Part shown: positions 22,150 through 34,668 of the stretch, piece by piece
How positions within the stretch are numbered: position 1 is the stretch's first letter
Layout of the letters: each line of letters opens with the position of its first letter
Source of the DNA: Yamagishiella unicocca
Taxonomy: Eukaryota > Chlorophyta > Chlorophyceae > Chlamydomonadales > Volvocaceae
Direction: 5' to 3'
DNA length: 64,000 nt
Assembly (NCBI GenBank): GCA_003116995.1
Contig: BDSL01000126.1
Coordinates: 1 to 64,000 of the forward strand
Notes under the pieces: model-generated
The model's input: only the letters and a program-made list of their open reading frames with translations
What the model was told of the DNA's origin: nothing
The model's database searches: none
Made by a program: the position numbers and the translations under genes

Positions 22150-25100
22150 ATGCAGCTGTCCGCGTCTAATACAGGAAGGATGAGCTTTCGCACGTCATCG
22201 GAGCTTCGTGTGGGGCCGGGCCAGTTCCTGACAGGGTTGCGCGATGATGACAGCCTCCTCCGTCAGGTGTTCTTCTCCATCCTGCGCCACCATCACCCAA
22301 ACCTGGCAGCTAAGGTATGAGCTATGTCAGTGCCAAACTCATGTGTCCTCATGCGTGCGCTAGGCCTTGAAGTTGCTGGACTGCGTCTACGCGATTTCGG
22401 CGACTGTGGGCGTTAAAGCCCTAGCCTAGTAGGACGACCCCTGCGTGCCTTCAAGCTAGTCCTTGCTGGTTAGGAGGCATTCCTGAGGCATTGGATGCAC
22501 AATGCTCGTTGTATGTCTGTAATAGACCAGGGGAGCGCAGCGCGGAGGCCGCGCTCGCGCATGCCCCTAGAAATACAGGCGCCCGGTCCCACGATCTAAC
22601 TTAGTTATGAGGTATCAAGGCTGATAAGGGGCCGGCTATTCGCCCGGCGCACCAACCCTGTGGCCGCTCCGTACGTACTTCCTTGGCCCAGCGAGCCCTT
22701 TCCTGCACTCAACTTGCCTCCCTTAGGGGCGGACTCACGACTCCAAATAGCACCTGATAGGATGCTAATCCTAAACGTTACTGTCGAAACAGTTGCTGTG
22801 ATAGCCGACGTGCTCACGCCGCTGTTACTGCCGTTGCTGCTGCTGCCGTTGATGTCGCGGCTGCTGCTGCCGTCCTGCAGGTTGACGTCATTTACGCGCT
22901 GAGCCAGGCCTGGTGCACCAGCCAGGTGCGTCGCAAAGAGCAGGGCAGAGTGAGGACGGTTGGGGGTTGCGGTGAACCTAAACCGTCTTGGGCTGACCCT
23001 GACCCTGCTCCACGCGCTGCCGTACGCCGTACAGTCTGACGAGGATTTCGAGCTGCTGGTCAAGTACGTTGCGGACCTGAAGCCTGAGGAGCGCATTCTG
23101 GTGCGTGGGGGGCGCCCCCTGGCCTTGTCGGGCCGGGAGGCTGGGTGGGTGGTTGGATGGGTTCGTCTGAATGTGTCGTGCGACGAGAGGACGCAGCATC
23201 GAGATCTTGGGCAACTAGTGTACCATGGGCTTGGGGAAATGGGTTGAGGCTGGCGTGTGAGGAATGGGTGGATGGGATGACAGCCAGCGGCAGCAGCGGC
23301 AGCAGCGGCGGGTAGGGAATGGTGCTTGGTGCTGTGGGGCGCGGGCGGCGGCAACAGAGTTGCTGGGCGATTGGCCTGCGGTTGCGGCCGCACACGCAAT
23401 CCAGAGTCCTCATCTAATGCGCTACATGCGGCCGGGGGCAGGATAGCGGAGCCGGACGCCCCAGCTGGCATGTGCCCTGGTTGCGTAGGTCATGCGCCTG
23501 GCTCGGGGGTTGTAGCATTCCCCCGGGAAAGCCGAGCAGCACACAAGAGAGGGGGCCCTTCCCTGGAGTTCGACTTCCGGACCGGATGCGACTGGAAAGC
23601 CGTCTGGCTGTCGGCGGCGCGGCGAGCAGCGTGGCACCGCTGCAAGAGATGCAGACGGGTACCCCCAGGCCACACCCCCATAAGCCGCACCCCATTCGGA
23701 TCACACCGCACCGCTCTGTTCACCCTGCCGTACAGGTGGCCAGTTCATTCAGCCACATGTTAAACCTGCACAACCTCACTGAGGAGGTCAACAGCAGCCA
23801 GATCGGCCGCGCAGTGCGCCTTGGGGAGGTGAGGCGGGGAGGGGCGGGAACGGGAGGTGAGGGGCGGGCAACGGGGTAGGAGGTGGGTTTCGCGACGAGG
23901 ATGTAATAGAGGGGGGTGGGCGAACATGTGGGGCCCTGCGGGAAGGCGGCCCGATGTTGCAGCGGAAGGAGGACCGTCGGGGAACGGTGTGGAGGGGGGT
24001 GGGTGCTGTGGATCTGGATCGAGAGGGCATCTGGGTCGGGCGATGACGACCCCCCGCCGCCACACTTGCCACGTGGGTCTGGCGGTGACAACACCCCCCA
24101 CCACACGTGCCACCTGGGTCGGGCGGTGACGACAACCCCCACCACACGTGCCACCTGGGTCGGGCGGTGGCGACACCCCCCACCACACGTGCCACCTGGG
24201 TCGGGCGGTGGCGACACCCCCCACCACACGTGCCACCTGCACATGCGCCTGGATTGCCCCTCGCATTCCCCAACCGCGCGCCCTCCTCTCCCTGCTCGTC
24301 CCCTCCCTACGCAGATGGACTCGCCGACCCGCGACACCAACCACTCGCTGCTCAAACTGACAACCGTCAACGGCTTGACGCCGCAGCAGGTGTACGACTC
24401 GCTCTGCTCTCAGACGGTTGAGCTGGTGCTCACCGCGCACCCGACCCAGGTGGGTCCTTAACCTGGAACAGCGGAAGGGAAGGTGAACCCTGCGAGTAGG
24501 TTGGTACATGAGAGAACATCCCGACCCAGCCCATTACGTATCGAGGGGCGGCCGGCTTGCGAATGTAAATCATTCGAGGCTGCCGCACACCAGTTGCATC
24601 TCCCCCATGCGGGTCCTGCGGCTTGGCAGCACCTCACGCCATCCCTCCCTGGACCCACCCACCCCCCGCCCGCTCTCCTGCTTCCCACCCACCCCCTGCC
24701 GGCCCCATCACCAGGCCCTCCGCGCCAGCCTGCTCAAAAAGTACGCCATCGTACGGCGCGAGCTGGACACGCTGCACTCCAAGCGGATGAGCGAGTACGA
24801 GAAGATCGGTGAGGAGGGGCCGGGAGGGGTGTTGGGAGGCTGGGTTTGCGCCAGGTGCAAGGGGGGCAGGCAGGCGGGATCAGGAAGATCTCACCTGACC
24901 AGGGGACCCCGCGGCGCTTCGCGGTCGCCCTGCTGCGTCCTCCAGGTCTTTCTGCTGTTCGCTTTGCCCTTCCAAGCGCCAACGTTCCTCATTCACGCGC
25001 CCTCTCTTCGTCCTCTCTTCTCCACCCCACCCCACCGCACCCTCCGGCCCGCAGAGACGCTGGAGGCCATCCGCGCCGCGGTGCAGGCGGCCTGGCGCAC

Positions 25101-28100
25101 TGACGAGATCCGCCGCTCCAAGCCCACGCCGCAGGTACTGCTCGGGGGGACGAACCTGGGGTTGTGGCGAAAGATCGTCGGGGGGCAAAATCCCGCGACG
25201 ACTACCGACACCTGTAGTACACTGCTAGTGCCTTGTCCCGCCGGCTGACCCATTTAACTCGTTGAGTCGTTGAATCGTGTAAATCGTGTAAATCGTGTAA
25301 ATCGGTTCCCCACCTCGCGCCATCGCCCCCAGGATGAGATGCGCAGCGGCCTGAGCTACTTCTCGACCGTCATCTTCGACGTGGTGCCCATCTTCCACCG
25401 CCGCGTGGACACCGCTCTGGAGAAGCTGGGCCTGCCGCGCATGCCGCTGGACCGGTGCCTGTTCAAGTGAGAGAGGCCAGGAACTAGGGAGGGAGCGCGC
25501 CGCAAGGAGCGGGTGTTGAGAAGGAGGACTGCTGATTGCGCCAGGCCGTGTGTTGTGAGGCCCGTTGCAAGCTGGCAAATGGCTTTGGGCTGCCTTGGAA
25601 CGTGTACGCGAGCTGATTCTTGCAAGACAACGTTCAAAGCGGCTCAAGGAGCACGAACGGAGCCGCCTTCCACAACACCTTCAACAATTCCACTAGCTCA
25701 CTTACTGGCGGCCCACGCGTGCTCGCTCCCGCTCCGCCCCTCCTGCTCCTCTCAGGTTCGGCAGCTGGATGGGCGGCGACCGCGACGGCAACCCTAACGT
25801 GACCCACGAGACCACCCGCGACGTGGTGGTGCTGGCCCGCCTGGAGGCAGTCAACGCGTACTTCCGCCAGGTGTGTGACGTGGCGGAGGCTACGGCGGTG
25901 GGAAGGCGGTGGATGGATCTGCGAACCCAGCCAGGGTTTCGGGGCTTCCCACCAGCCACCGCCTGCTCGCCGCTGGTCGCCGCCTTTCGCTCGTCTTACG
26001 TTCCTGCCAGCGTCGCCCCCTCCCCCCCCCCGCGTCACCTTGGTCTGCGGGCTGCATGAGCTCACGACCGTACGCTGCTGGCTGCCATCCCTCCTTCATT
26101 GGTGCAGGTCGAGGGCCTTATGTTCGACCTGAGTATCTGGCGCTGCAGCGCGGAGATGAAGGTGAGCGGGGTTGGTGTTGGTGTTGGCGGTGAGAGTGGT
26201 GCCAGATGTGCATGTGGGCATGTGGGCATGTGGGCGGCGTGGCCACGAGCACCACCAATAACACCGGCACCACGCCCTCCTCCTAATCCCGCAGGAGCTC
26301 GCGGAGCGCATCGCCGCCGCTGAGAGCCGCGAGGCCGCCCGTGTGGCCGAGGAGCGCAAGCGCCGCAACTACGCGGACTTCTGGGCGCCCATCCCGCCCA
26401 CGGAGCCGTTCCGGGTGGTGCTGTCGCACATGAGGGACCGACTGTACAACACCCGCCAGGTGTGGGGGGGGGCGGGGGCCGATGGGGGGGAGTACATTAA
26501 AAGAACTGGTAACGCGACTGGGGAAATGTAGTGGGTGCAGAGCCTTCGGACACCGGGACGCGCGCGCATGCTACTGGACTAGGGTACGCAATGCCGGTGG
26601 GGGGAGGCGCCGGGGAGCCCCGGCGTCGGAGGGGAACGGCGGCGGCGGGTGGCGATGCGCGTGAGGGAAGTCGCGGAGTCCGTGGAGGGGGAAAACTGGA
26701 TGGGGGCTGCGGTGAGCGGAGCGGCGTCCACTCGATTCCGGCCCTTGCCATGCCACGCCGCTCGGCAACCCCCAACCTCCAACCGCCAACCGGCCCCCTC
26801 GCCCGCTCAGGTTCTCCACCAGTGCCTCATTCACACCAACATGTCGGTCCGCGGCGCGCTGGAGGAGGCGGGCGCCTACCTGGACATCGAGGACATGGCC
26901 CGCCCGCTCAAGCTCATGTACGACAGCCTCATGGCCACGGGGGATGAGAGCGTCGCCAACGCCAGGCTGCTGGACCTGCTGCGCCAGGTGGGAGGCGGCC
27001 ACGGGGAGGGGGCTGGATAGGGTTGGTAGGACGGGAGGTCCGGAGAGAAACTGAAGGCTCAGGCTCGGGTTATGAAGGGAGTAGGTTGGTGCTCGGAGCA
27101 AGGGCAAGCGCTTCGACAGGGTTGGGAGTTTGGGACAGGGTCCCCCCTCCTCCGCTACATCCACGTCGCCGCCCCACGCCTCTCCAACTCCCATCTCATG
27201 TCGTCGACCGCCCTCCTCATGTCGCGACCGCCCTCGTTACCCTTCAATTTGCATCCATTCTCAACCCTTAAACTTCAAACAACGCATCTTACTCCTCCCC
27301 TCCCCCCACCCCGCCCCCCCCCGCACGTCCTCCCCAGCTCCGCACCTTTGGCCTGAGTATGATGGGTCTGGACATCCGCCAGGAGAGCACTCGCCACACC
27401 GAGGTCATGGACGCCATCACCACCTACCTGGGGCTGGGCTCGTACGCCTCGTGGGACGAGCCGAAGCGCCTCAAGTTCCTGCTGGACGAGCTGCAGGTGC
27501 GGGCGGAGGAGGGTTGGGAGGAGCCCGCAGGTCGGAGAAGAGTGTTTGTGAGGAAGGTCCTTGGATCGGCACTGATTAGAGAGTCGATTAGGAAACCGTT
27601 TGGCACACACGGTACACACGTTTGGAGGGAAGGGGGCCTCAATGCACTGAACCGCTTGATCTGTGTACACGTTTTTATCTGCAAACTCCCAAATCCTCGA
27701 GACGTTTAGTCCGGCTGCTTTTCTCCCTTGTCAACTCGCCTGTTCCCTACCCCGCTCTCTCAACCCCTCAGGGCAAGCGTCCGCTGATGCCGCCCGGCAT
27801 GGACATGAACACGGACGTGAAGGAGGTGGTCACCACCTTCCGCATGGTTTCGGAGCTGCCGGCGGACAGGTGCGGCCGGGAGTGGTTTCGGGGCCATGCT
27901 GGCGATTGGGCGCGTTTCCTTGTGCGCGTTCCTCTTGGGCGTGTATGTCTTTAGCGTCAAGCCGGTTGCGCCCCCTGCGCAACCTTCCGCAATGTACTTT
28001 GCCCCTGGCCAACTGGCGCCCTCCTCCCCTCCCCTCCCCTCCGCCTCCCCCCTCTCCTCCTTCGCAGCCTGGGCGCCTACATCATATCAATGGCCAAGAC

Positions 28101-31100
28101 TGCCTCGGACGTGCTGGCGGTGGTGCTGCTGCAGCGGGAGACCGGTAAGCACGGGGCCTGCCCCACCGGCGCTGCCCCTTTCCCCTCCCTCTCCCCCCTC
28201 CCCACGGGTCTTCCCGTCATACTCCCCCCGCTCCCCGCTCCCCACGGGTTTCCTCTCAACCTCCCCCCGCCACCCGCCTCCTGCTGCCGCCCCCCCTCAG
28301 GCCTGCGCCCCGCCCTGCGTGTGGTCCCGCTGTTCGAGACCCTGGAGGACCTCAACAATGCGCCCGGCACCATGACCACCCTGCTCAGCAACGACTGGTA
28401 CCGCTCGCACATCAACGGAGTGCACGAGTGCATGATCGGTGAGCTCGCACCAGGACATCGAGGGGGCACGGCTCCGGCGGCTCCGGGTTCCTCGATCCCC
28501 ACCTGCTCACGGTCGCCACCTGCTCCCTGTCGCCCCTACGCCCCTACACTGCTGCCACCCTCGTACCCCTACACTGCTGCCACCCTCGCACCCTTACGCT
28601 GCTGCCCTCCTCGCACACTTACGCTGCTGCCCTCCTCGCACCCTTACGCTGCTGCCCTCCTCGCACCCTTACACTGCTGCCACCCTCGCACCCCTCACAC
28701 TGCTGCCACCCTCGCACCCCTCACACTGCTGCCACCCTCGCACCCCTACACTGCTGCCCTCCTCGCACCCCTCACACTGCTGCCACCCTCGCACACCTCA
28801 CACTGCTGCCACCCTCGCACCCCTACACTGCTGCCACCTTCTCACCCCTACACTGCTGCCACCCTCGCACCCCAACACTGCTGCCACCCTCGCACCCCTC
28901 ACACTGCTGCCACCCTCGCACCCCTCACACTGCTGCCACCCTCGCACCCCTCACACTGCTGCCACCCTCGCACCCCTCACACTGCTGCCACCCTCGCACC
29001 CCTCACACTGCTGCCACCCTCGCACCCCTCACACTGCTGCCACCCTCGCACCCCTCACACTGCTGCCACCCTCGCACCCCTCACACTGCTGCCACCCTCG
29101 CACCCCTCACACTGCTGCCACCCTCGCACCCCTCACACTGCTGCCACCACACTGCTGCCACCCTCGCACCCCTCACACTGCTGCCACCCTCGCACCCCTC
29201 ACACTGCTGCCACCCTCGCACCCCAACACTGCTGCCACCCTCGCACCCTTACACTGCTGCCACCCTCGCACCCCAACACTGCTGCCACCCTCGCACCCCA
29301 ACACTGCTGCCACCCTCGCACCCCAACACTGCTGCCACCCTCGCACCCCAACACTGCTGCCACCCTCGCACCCTTACGCTGCTGCCACCCTCGCACCCTT
29401 ACACTGCTGCCCTCCTCGTACCCCTACACTGCTGCCACCCTCGTACCCCTACACTGCTGCCACCCTCGCACCCCTCACACTGCTGCCACCCTCGCACCCC
29501 TACACTGCTGCCCTCCTCGCACCCCTCACACTGCTGCCACCCTCGCACCCCTACACTGCTGCCACCCTCTCACCCCTACACTGCTGCCACCCTCTCACCC
29601 CTACACTGCTGCCACCCTCGCACCCCTCACACTGCTGCCACCCTCGCACCCCTCACACTGCTGCCACCCTCACACTGCTGCCCCCTCGCACCCCTCACAC
29701 TGCTGCCCCCTCGCACCCCTCACACTGCTGCCACCCTCGCACCCCTCACACTGCTGCCACCCTCGCACCCCTCACACTGCTGCCACCCTCGCACCCCTCA
29801 CACTGCTGCCACCCTCGCACCCCTCACACTGCTGCCACCCTCGCACCCCTCACACTGCTGCCACCCTCGCACCCCTCACACTGCTGCCCCCTCGCACCCC
29901 TCACACTGCTGCCCCCTCGCACCCCTCACACTGCTGCCCCCTCGCACCCCTCACACTGCTGCCACCCTCGCACCCCTCACACTGCTGCCACCCTCGCACC
30001 CCTCACACTGCTGCCACCCTCGCACCCCTCACACTGCTGCCACCCTCGCACCCCTCACACTGCTGCCACCCTCGCACCCCTCACACTGCTGCCACCCTCG
30101 CACCCCTCACACTGCTGCCACCCTCGCACCCCTCACACTGCTGCCACCCTCGCACCCCTCACACTGCTGCCACCTCGCACCCCTCACACTGCTGCCACCC
30201 TCGCACCCCTCACACTGCTGCCACCTCGCACCCCTCACACTGCTGCCACCCTCGCACCCCTCACACTGCTGCCACCCTCGCACCCCTCACACTGCTGCCA
30301 CCCTCGCACCCCTCACACTGCTGCCACCCTCGCACCCCTCACACTGCTGCCACCCTCGCACCCCTCACACTGCTGCCACCCTCGCACCCCTCACACTGCT
30401 GCCACCCTCGCACCCCTCACACTGCTGCCACCCTCGCACCCCTCACACTGCTGCCACCCTCGCACCCCTCACACTGCTGCCACCCTCGCACCCCTCACAC
30501 TGCTGCCACCCTCGCACCCCTCACACTGCTGCCACCCTCGCACCCCTCACACTGCTGCCACCTCGCACCCCTCACACTGCTGCCACCCTCGCACCCCTCA
30601 CACTGCTGCCACCCTCGCACCCCTCACACTGCTGCCACCCTCGCACCCCTCACACTGCTGCCACCCTCGCACCCCTCACACTGCTGCCACCCTCGCACCC
30701 CTCACACTGCTGCCACCCTCGCACCCCTCACACTGCTGCCACCCTCGCACCCCTCACACTGCTGCCACCCTCGCACCCCTCACACTGCTGCCACCCTCGC
30801 ACCCCTCACACTGCTGCCACCCTCGCACCCCTACACTGCTGCCACCCTCGCACCCTTACACTGCTGCCACCCTCGCACCCCTCACACTGCTGCCACCCTC
30901 GCACCCCTCATACCGCAGGCTACAGCGACAGCGGCAAGGACGCGGGCCGCCTGGCCGCTGCCTGGGCGCTGTACGAGACGCAGGAGAAGCTGGTGGCGGT
31001 GGCGCAGGAGTACAACGTGAGGAGGGAGGACGGGGGGCCGGGGGCTTGTGAGGAGGGAGGACGGGGGGGCGGGGACTTGTGGGGAGGGAGGACGGGGGGG

Positions 31101-34100
31101 CGGGGGCTTGCGGGCGGGGGGCTGAAGGGAAGCTGTGGAAGGGAGCTGCGCTTTTGTGCGGAAGCAAGGGCGGCGGCGGAGCAGGGGACGGTGTGGTGGT
31201 TGTGGTGGGATCTTGGTTTCTTTGGGGAACGCCTAGGGATGGATTTGCTCGGGGCTTGCCAGGTGGACTGGACTGGTAAGGACGTGAAACTGCCGCTCGG
31301 CAACCATGGGCAGCCTTCTTGCCATCGGCATCAGGGTTTGCAGCCCTTTGCTTCCTTCAAACACGCGTCGTTCAGCCTGTTGCTCTCCGCCAGCCTGGTT
31401 CCCTCCCCAGCGCCCACATCCCTCATATGCCCCTGACCCCTGCCTGCCCCCCTTCGTCCCCTCCTCCCACGACCAGATCCGCCTGGTGCTTTTCCACGGC
31501 CGCGGTGGAACCGTGGGTCGCGGTGGCGGCCCGACCCACATGGCCATCCGCAGCCAGCCGTCAGGCACCATCAATGTAAGCACGCGCCGTCACCTACTAC
31601 GAAAAAACGTGGAAACGCGCCATCCCCTTTCTTTGCGATAGTAACTCTGTGATCCCCTTTCTTTGCAATGGTAACTCTGTGCCGTGGCTGTCCTAGTAAG
31701 GGGAACGCATCGGGGGGAGGGTGCCGTGCACGCTCCTGCCACCGCGGACTGGCTTCGGTTGCAGCGACCGCCCCCCTCCCTGGATTGCGCCGCGCGCACT
31801 TTTTCCCTCCTCCCCTCTTTCCCCGATTTCGTGACCTCAGAACGCTGCATATCTAGGGCCCACCCCTGCCTCCCTCTCCGGCCTGGGTATGCAACACACC
31901 GTGCGGACAACCCATCCCAGCATGCATCTCAAAACATGTGTCCTAAACGGTTTTTCTCGCATCCACGGGTCTTCCTCGAAACCGTGCCCGCACACACACG
32001 CACCCCCCTCCTCCCCACACACAGGGCCACCTGCGGGTGACGGTCCAGGGCGAGATCATCGAACAGCAGTTCGGAGAGAAGGAGGTGTGCTTCAGGACGC
32101 TGGACCTGTACACCAGGTGAGGGGCTCCGCGGCGTGTGTGTCACAGACTTTTTAAAACGTTTAAGGGGGGTTTTGGGGTCAGGATTTTGTTATAATGACG
32201 GCAACAGGTCAAAATAGGGAGACGAGACGCGAACCCTCGTGAACCCCGCTGTCCTTGACCTCCGCCCCCTCCCTCTCCTTGCCGCCCGCAGCGCCGTGCT
32301 GGAGGCCGCGCTGGACCCCCCTCCCGCCCCGCGCCAGGACTGGCGCGACCTCATGTCCTTCCTGGCCAATGAGAGCTGCACCATGTACCGCTCGGTGGTG
32401 TACCACACACCGGAGTTCTACGAGTACTTCATGCAGTCCACGGCGGCAAGGTGCGGGGTGTGCGGGATGTGCGGATCTGTCGACAGGCCAAGCCAAGGCG
32501 CGTGTGTTCTGTGAGCGACTTCATTCCTCCTGCACCTTCGCTGCAGCTCTGCTGCCTATGGAGAACGCTTTCATCCCTGATCAGCGATGCCACCACCACA
32601 GCCTCGTCAATCCAGCGCTGACCAGCGTTGAACCAGCGCTGATCCAGTGCTGATGCTGCAAAATCCCTACCCTCACCGCACCTTACCCCGCCTGCAGTGA
32701 GCTGGGTCGCCTGAACATCGGCTCCCGGCCCAGCAGCCGCAAGCAGGGTGGCATTGAGACCCTGCGCGCCATCCCCTGGATCTTCGCCTGGACGCAGCAG
32801 CGCCTGCACCTGCCCGTGTGGCTGGGCATCGGGGAGGCGGTGGAGGCGGCCATTGCCAAGGGTGAGGCGCGCCGCACCGCACCGCACGACACCGCACCGC
32901 ACCGCACCGCTTCATGCCGCACAGTTCAGCTGAGGAATGTCGGTACTGGTCACCACAAGACTGGTTGTGACGAGCTCTGCCTTCGCCTCCCATGAGCGTC
33001 GCAAGGCACTCCCCCACCGCCACCCTTCCCACCGCCTTCCTCGCTCGCCCCTCTGCTCACTCCCGGCCTGCGCCCTCCCACGCCCCAGGCTACCAGCCCG
33101 TGCTCCAGGACATGTACGCCAACTGGCCCTTCTTCACCTCCACCCTGGACCTGGTGGAGATGGTTCTGGCCAAGGCAGACTCCAGGCTGTCGGCATTCTA
33201 CGAAAACACGCTGGTCGACCCGGCGCTCAAGCCGCTCGGGGACAGGCTGCGGTCGCTGTAAGTGGGGCCGGATTCCTTGCGGTTTATGGACTCGATGCTA
33301 GGCGCACACACTAAGGATTCACTTTTACGGCTTGGTGAGAGGGTGAGAGGGCTTGGCGGGTGGGAGGGAAACGTAACCGGGAGCTGAGGCGACGTAACCG
33401 AGCTGCCCCCATTCTCGCCTGCCGCAGCCTCGCCAAGACCCAGGCCAACATCCTGATCGTGGTCCGCAAGACCGCCTTGCTTGAGGGCAACACACCCAGC
33501 CAGATGTCCACACCCAACCTGGACGAGAAGATTCGCCTGCGCAGCCCCTACGTGGCACCGCTGAACGTGCTGCAGGTGCGGGTGTGATCGTGATTCGCTC
33601 CGGCAGGAGGTGCCGATGGAACAAAGGGGGTCGGGAAACGGGCCCCCTCCACGCCCGGCATACACATCCGTGTTCCCCGCGGCCCCAGCGCCTCCCTGAC
33701 CCGCCCATACCACCACCTGGCCCTAGTCGCCTCTAGTCAAGTCATCATCGTTCGCCGCCCTCCCTCCCCCGCCTGCCTCCCGCCCCTGTCCCGCAGGCAC
33801 TCAGCCTGAAGGGCCTCCGCAAGTTCCGGGAGCTCGGCAACGGTGGTGTGGGTGAGTACGACGTCAACGGCAAGCCGTTGGGTGTGGGTACGTCGGGCGA
33901 GTTGGGGAGAGGCGAAGGGGGAGGGAGGGCGTGTAGTGCCTACCTGGCCGGATTTGGATCGCGGTGGGCGGGGGCTGGGCGGCTCAGCGTGCTTTCCTTG
34001 CACTGAATGCCGCGGCGGGGCGGCCAACCAGCGACGGTACTGACGCCTCGATCGCCGTGGTTAAGCCCCCGCCCCCGGCGCCTGCCTGGCCCCTCCTTTT

Positions 34101-34668
34101 CCATACAGAGTACAACCCATCCGACCCGGAGATCATCGACCTGCTGTCCCGTGACCCGCACAAGAAGGGTGAAGTGGCTCAGCACCCCTTCGTGTCCGCC
34201 ATGGACGACTGCCTGATGATCACCATCAAGGGCATTGCTGCGGGTGGGTGCGGCGGGGGGGTGAGGCGCGGGGCCAGGCCGGGCCAGGCCGGGGCGGGTA
34301 GAGGATAAAGCGAGAACTGACAAAGGAGAAAAAGTTGAATCGGCGCTGGGCGGTGTGGAGTCCGACCCGCGGGTCGGGTCGGATGGCGGTGTGTAGCACC
34401 GGGAGGATGTGCTCGCCCGAGCGGCGGTCGTCGTTGTGGCTGTGGGGTGAAGGGCAAGGAGGACCTTGCTCGGGGTGTGTAGTGCAAGGCGAGGCGTGCC
34501 TGGTCTGACCTAACGCCCCGCCTCGTCCTGCTCCTCATCACGTGCGCTCACCGTCTTGCTGAAATGCCCCGCCAGCGCATCCGTCGCACCTCGCTGCATT
34601 ACCATCAACACCGCCGCCGCCCTGTGCCCCCCTCCTGTCCACCCGCAGGCATGCAGAACACGGGGTAA
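22150..34668 (+). CDS. PPC1: Phosphoenolpyruvate carboxylase, plant-type
   Basis: Twenty-six exons, 977 aa. Exons: 22150-22314, 22881-22925, 23035-23100, 23736-23828, 24315-24449, 24715-24808, 25055-25134, 25333-25466, 25756-25870, 26108-26161, 26295-26459, 26811-26987, 27338-27496, 27772-27869, 28068-28144, 28301-28438, 30919-31016, 31477-31575, 32025-32116, 32292-32450, 32698-32861, 33089-33257, 33428-33575, 33797-33851, 34109-34243, 34649-34668. The enzyme adds bicarbonate to PEP to give oxaloacetate and phosphate. Key motifs are VLTAHPTQ (catalytic His), [27 protein letters not shown], the glycine loop [15 protein letters not shown] and the C-terminal QNTG. QNTG and the length point to the plant-type class (Chlamydomonas Ppc1) rather than the longer bacterial-type class. 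The plant N-terminal phosphorylation motif (SIDAQLR) is absent. ATG 22150 is the only good start. A TGTAA lies at 34873-34877. Confidence 0.97.
24063..24251. repeat. 41-bp tandem repeat in PPC intron 4
   Basis: Five copies of a unit containing CACGTGCCACCTGGGTCGGG start at 24063, 24104, 24145, 24186 and 24227. The period is exactly 41 bp and the first copy is the most diverged. It lies inside the intron between 23829 and 24314. Confidence 0.95.
25269..25306. repeat. 9-bp tandem repeat in PPC intron 7
   Basis: Three to four copies of CGTGTAAAT. Each copy contains TGTAA, the volvocine polyadenylation motif, inside an intron of the sense strand about 30 nt before the exon 8 acceptor. Confidence 0.85.
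26492..26530. repeat. Dispersed intron repeat, family C copy (PPC intron 11)
   Basis: Has GTACATTAAAAGAACTGGTA then ACGCGACTGGGGAAATGTAG, preceded by a G-run, 32 nt after the exon 11 donor. The same arrangement with about 80 percent identity occurs at 63292-63330 in a HEATR5 intron. Confidence 0.75.
28540..30912. repeat. 2.4-kb minisatellite, 26-bp unit, PPC intron 16
   Basis: Roughly 90 copies of the 26-bp unit CACACTGCTGCCACCCTCGC plus ACCCCT. The left third (28540-29640) mixes 24-26-bp variants (for example CCCTAC, CCAAC, CTTACG); from about 29700 to 30830 the array is almost homogeneous, with occasional 1-2-nt deletions. It fills the intron between exons 28301-28438 and 30919-31016 (2480 bp). 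The unit contains no stop codon in the forward frames, so very long Pro/His/Leu-rich open frames arise. Confidence 0.97.
31919..31985. repeat. Dispersed intron repeat, family A copy (PPC intron 18)
   Basis: Contains CATGCATCTC, CCTAAACGGTTTTTC and GCATCCACGG in that order, ending about 40 nt before the exon 19 acceptor. Copies in the same order are at 62758-62822 (+) and 37361-37428 (-). Confidence 0.8.

Noticed and set aside
28090..31051. Open frames of 870-976 codons, Pro/His/Leu/Cys-rich, looking like a repeat protein
   Set aside because: They run through a 26-bp minisatellite in an intron. The flanking PEP carboxylase exons splice perfectly across it, and the 2480-nt intron would shift the frame if retained.
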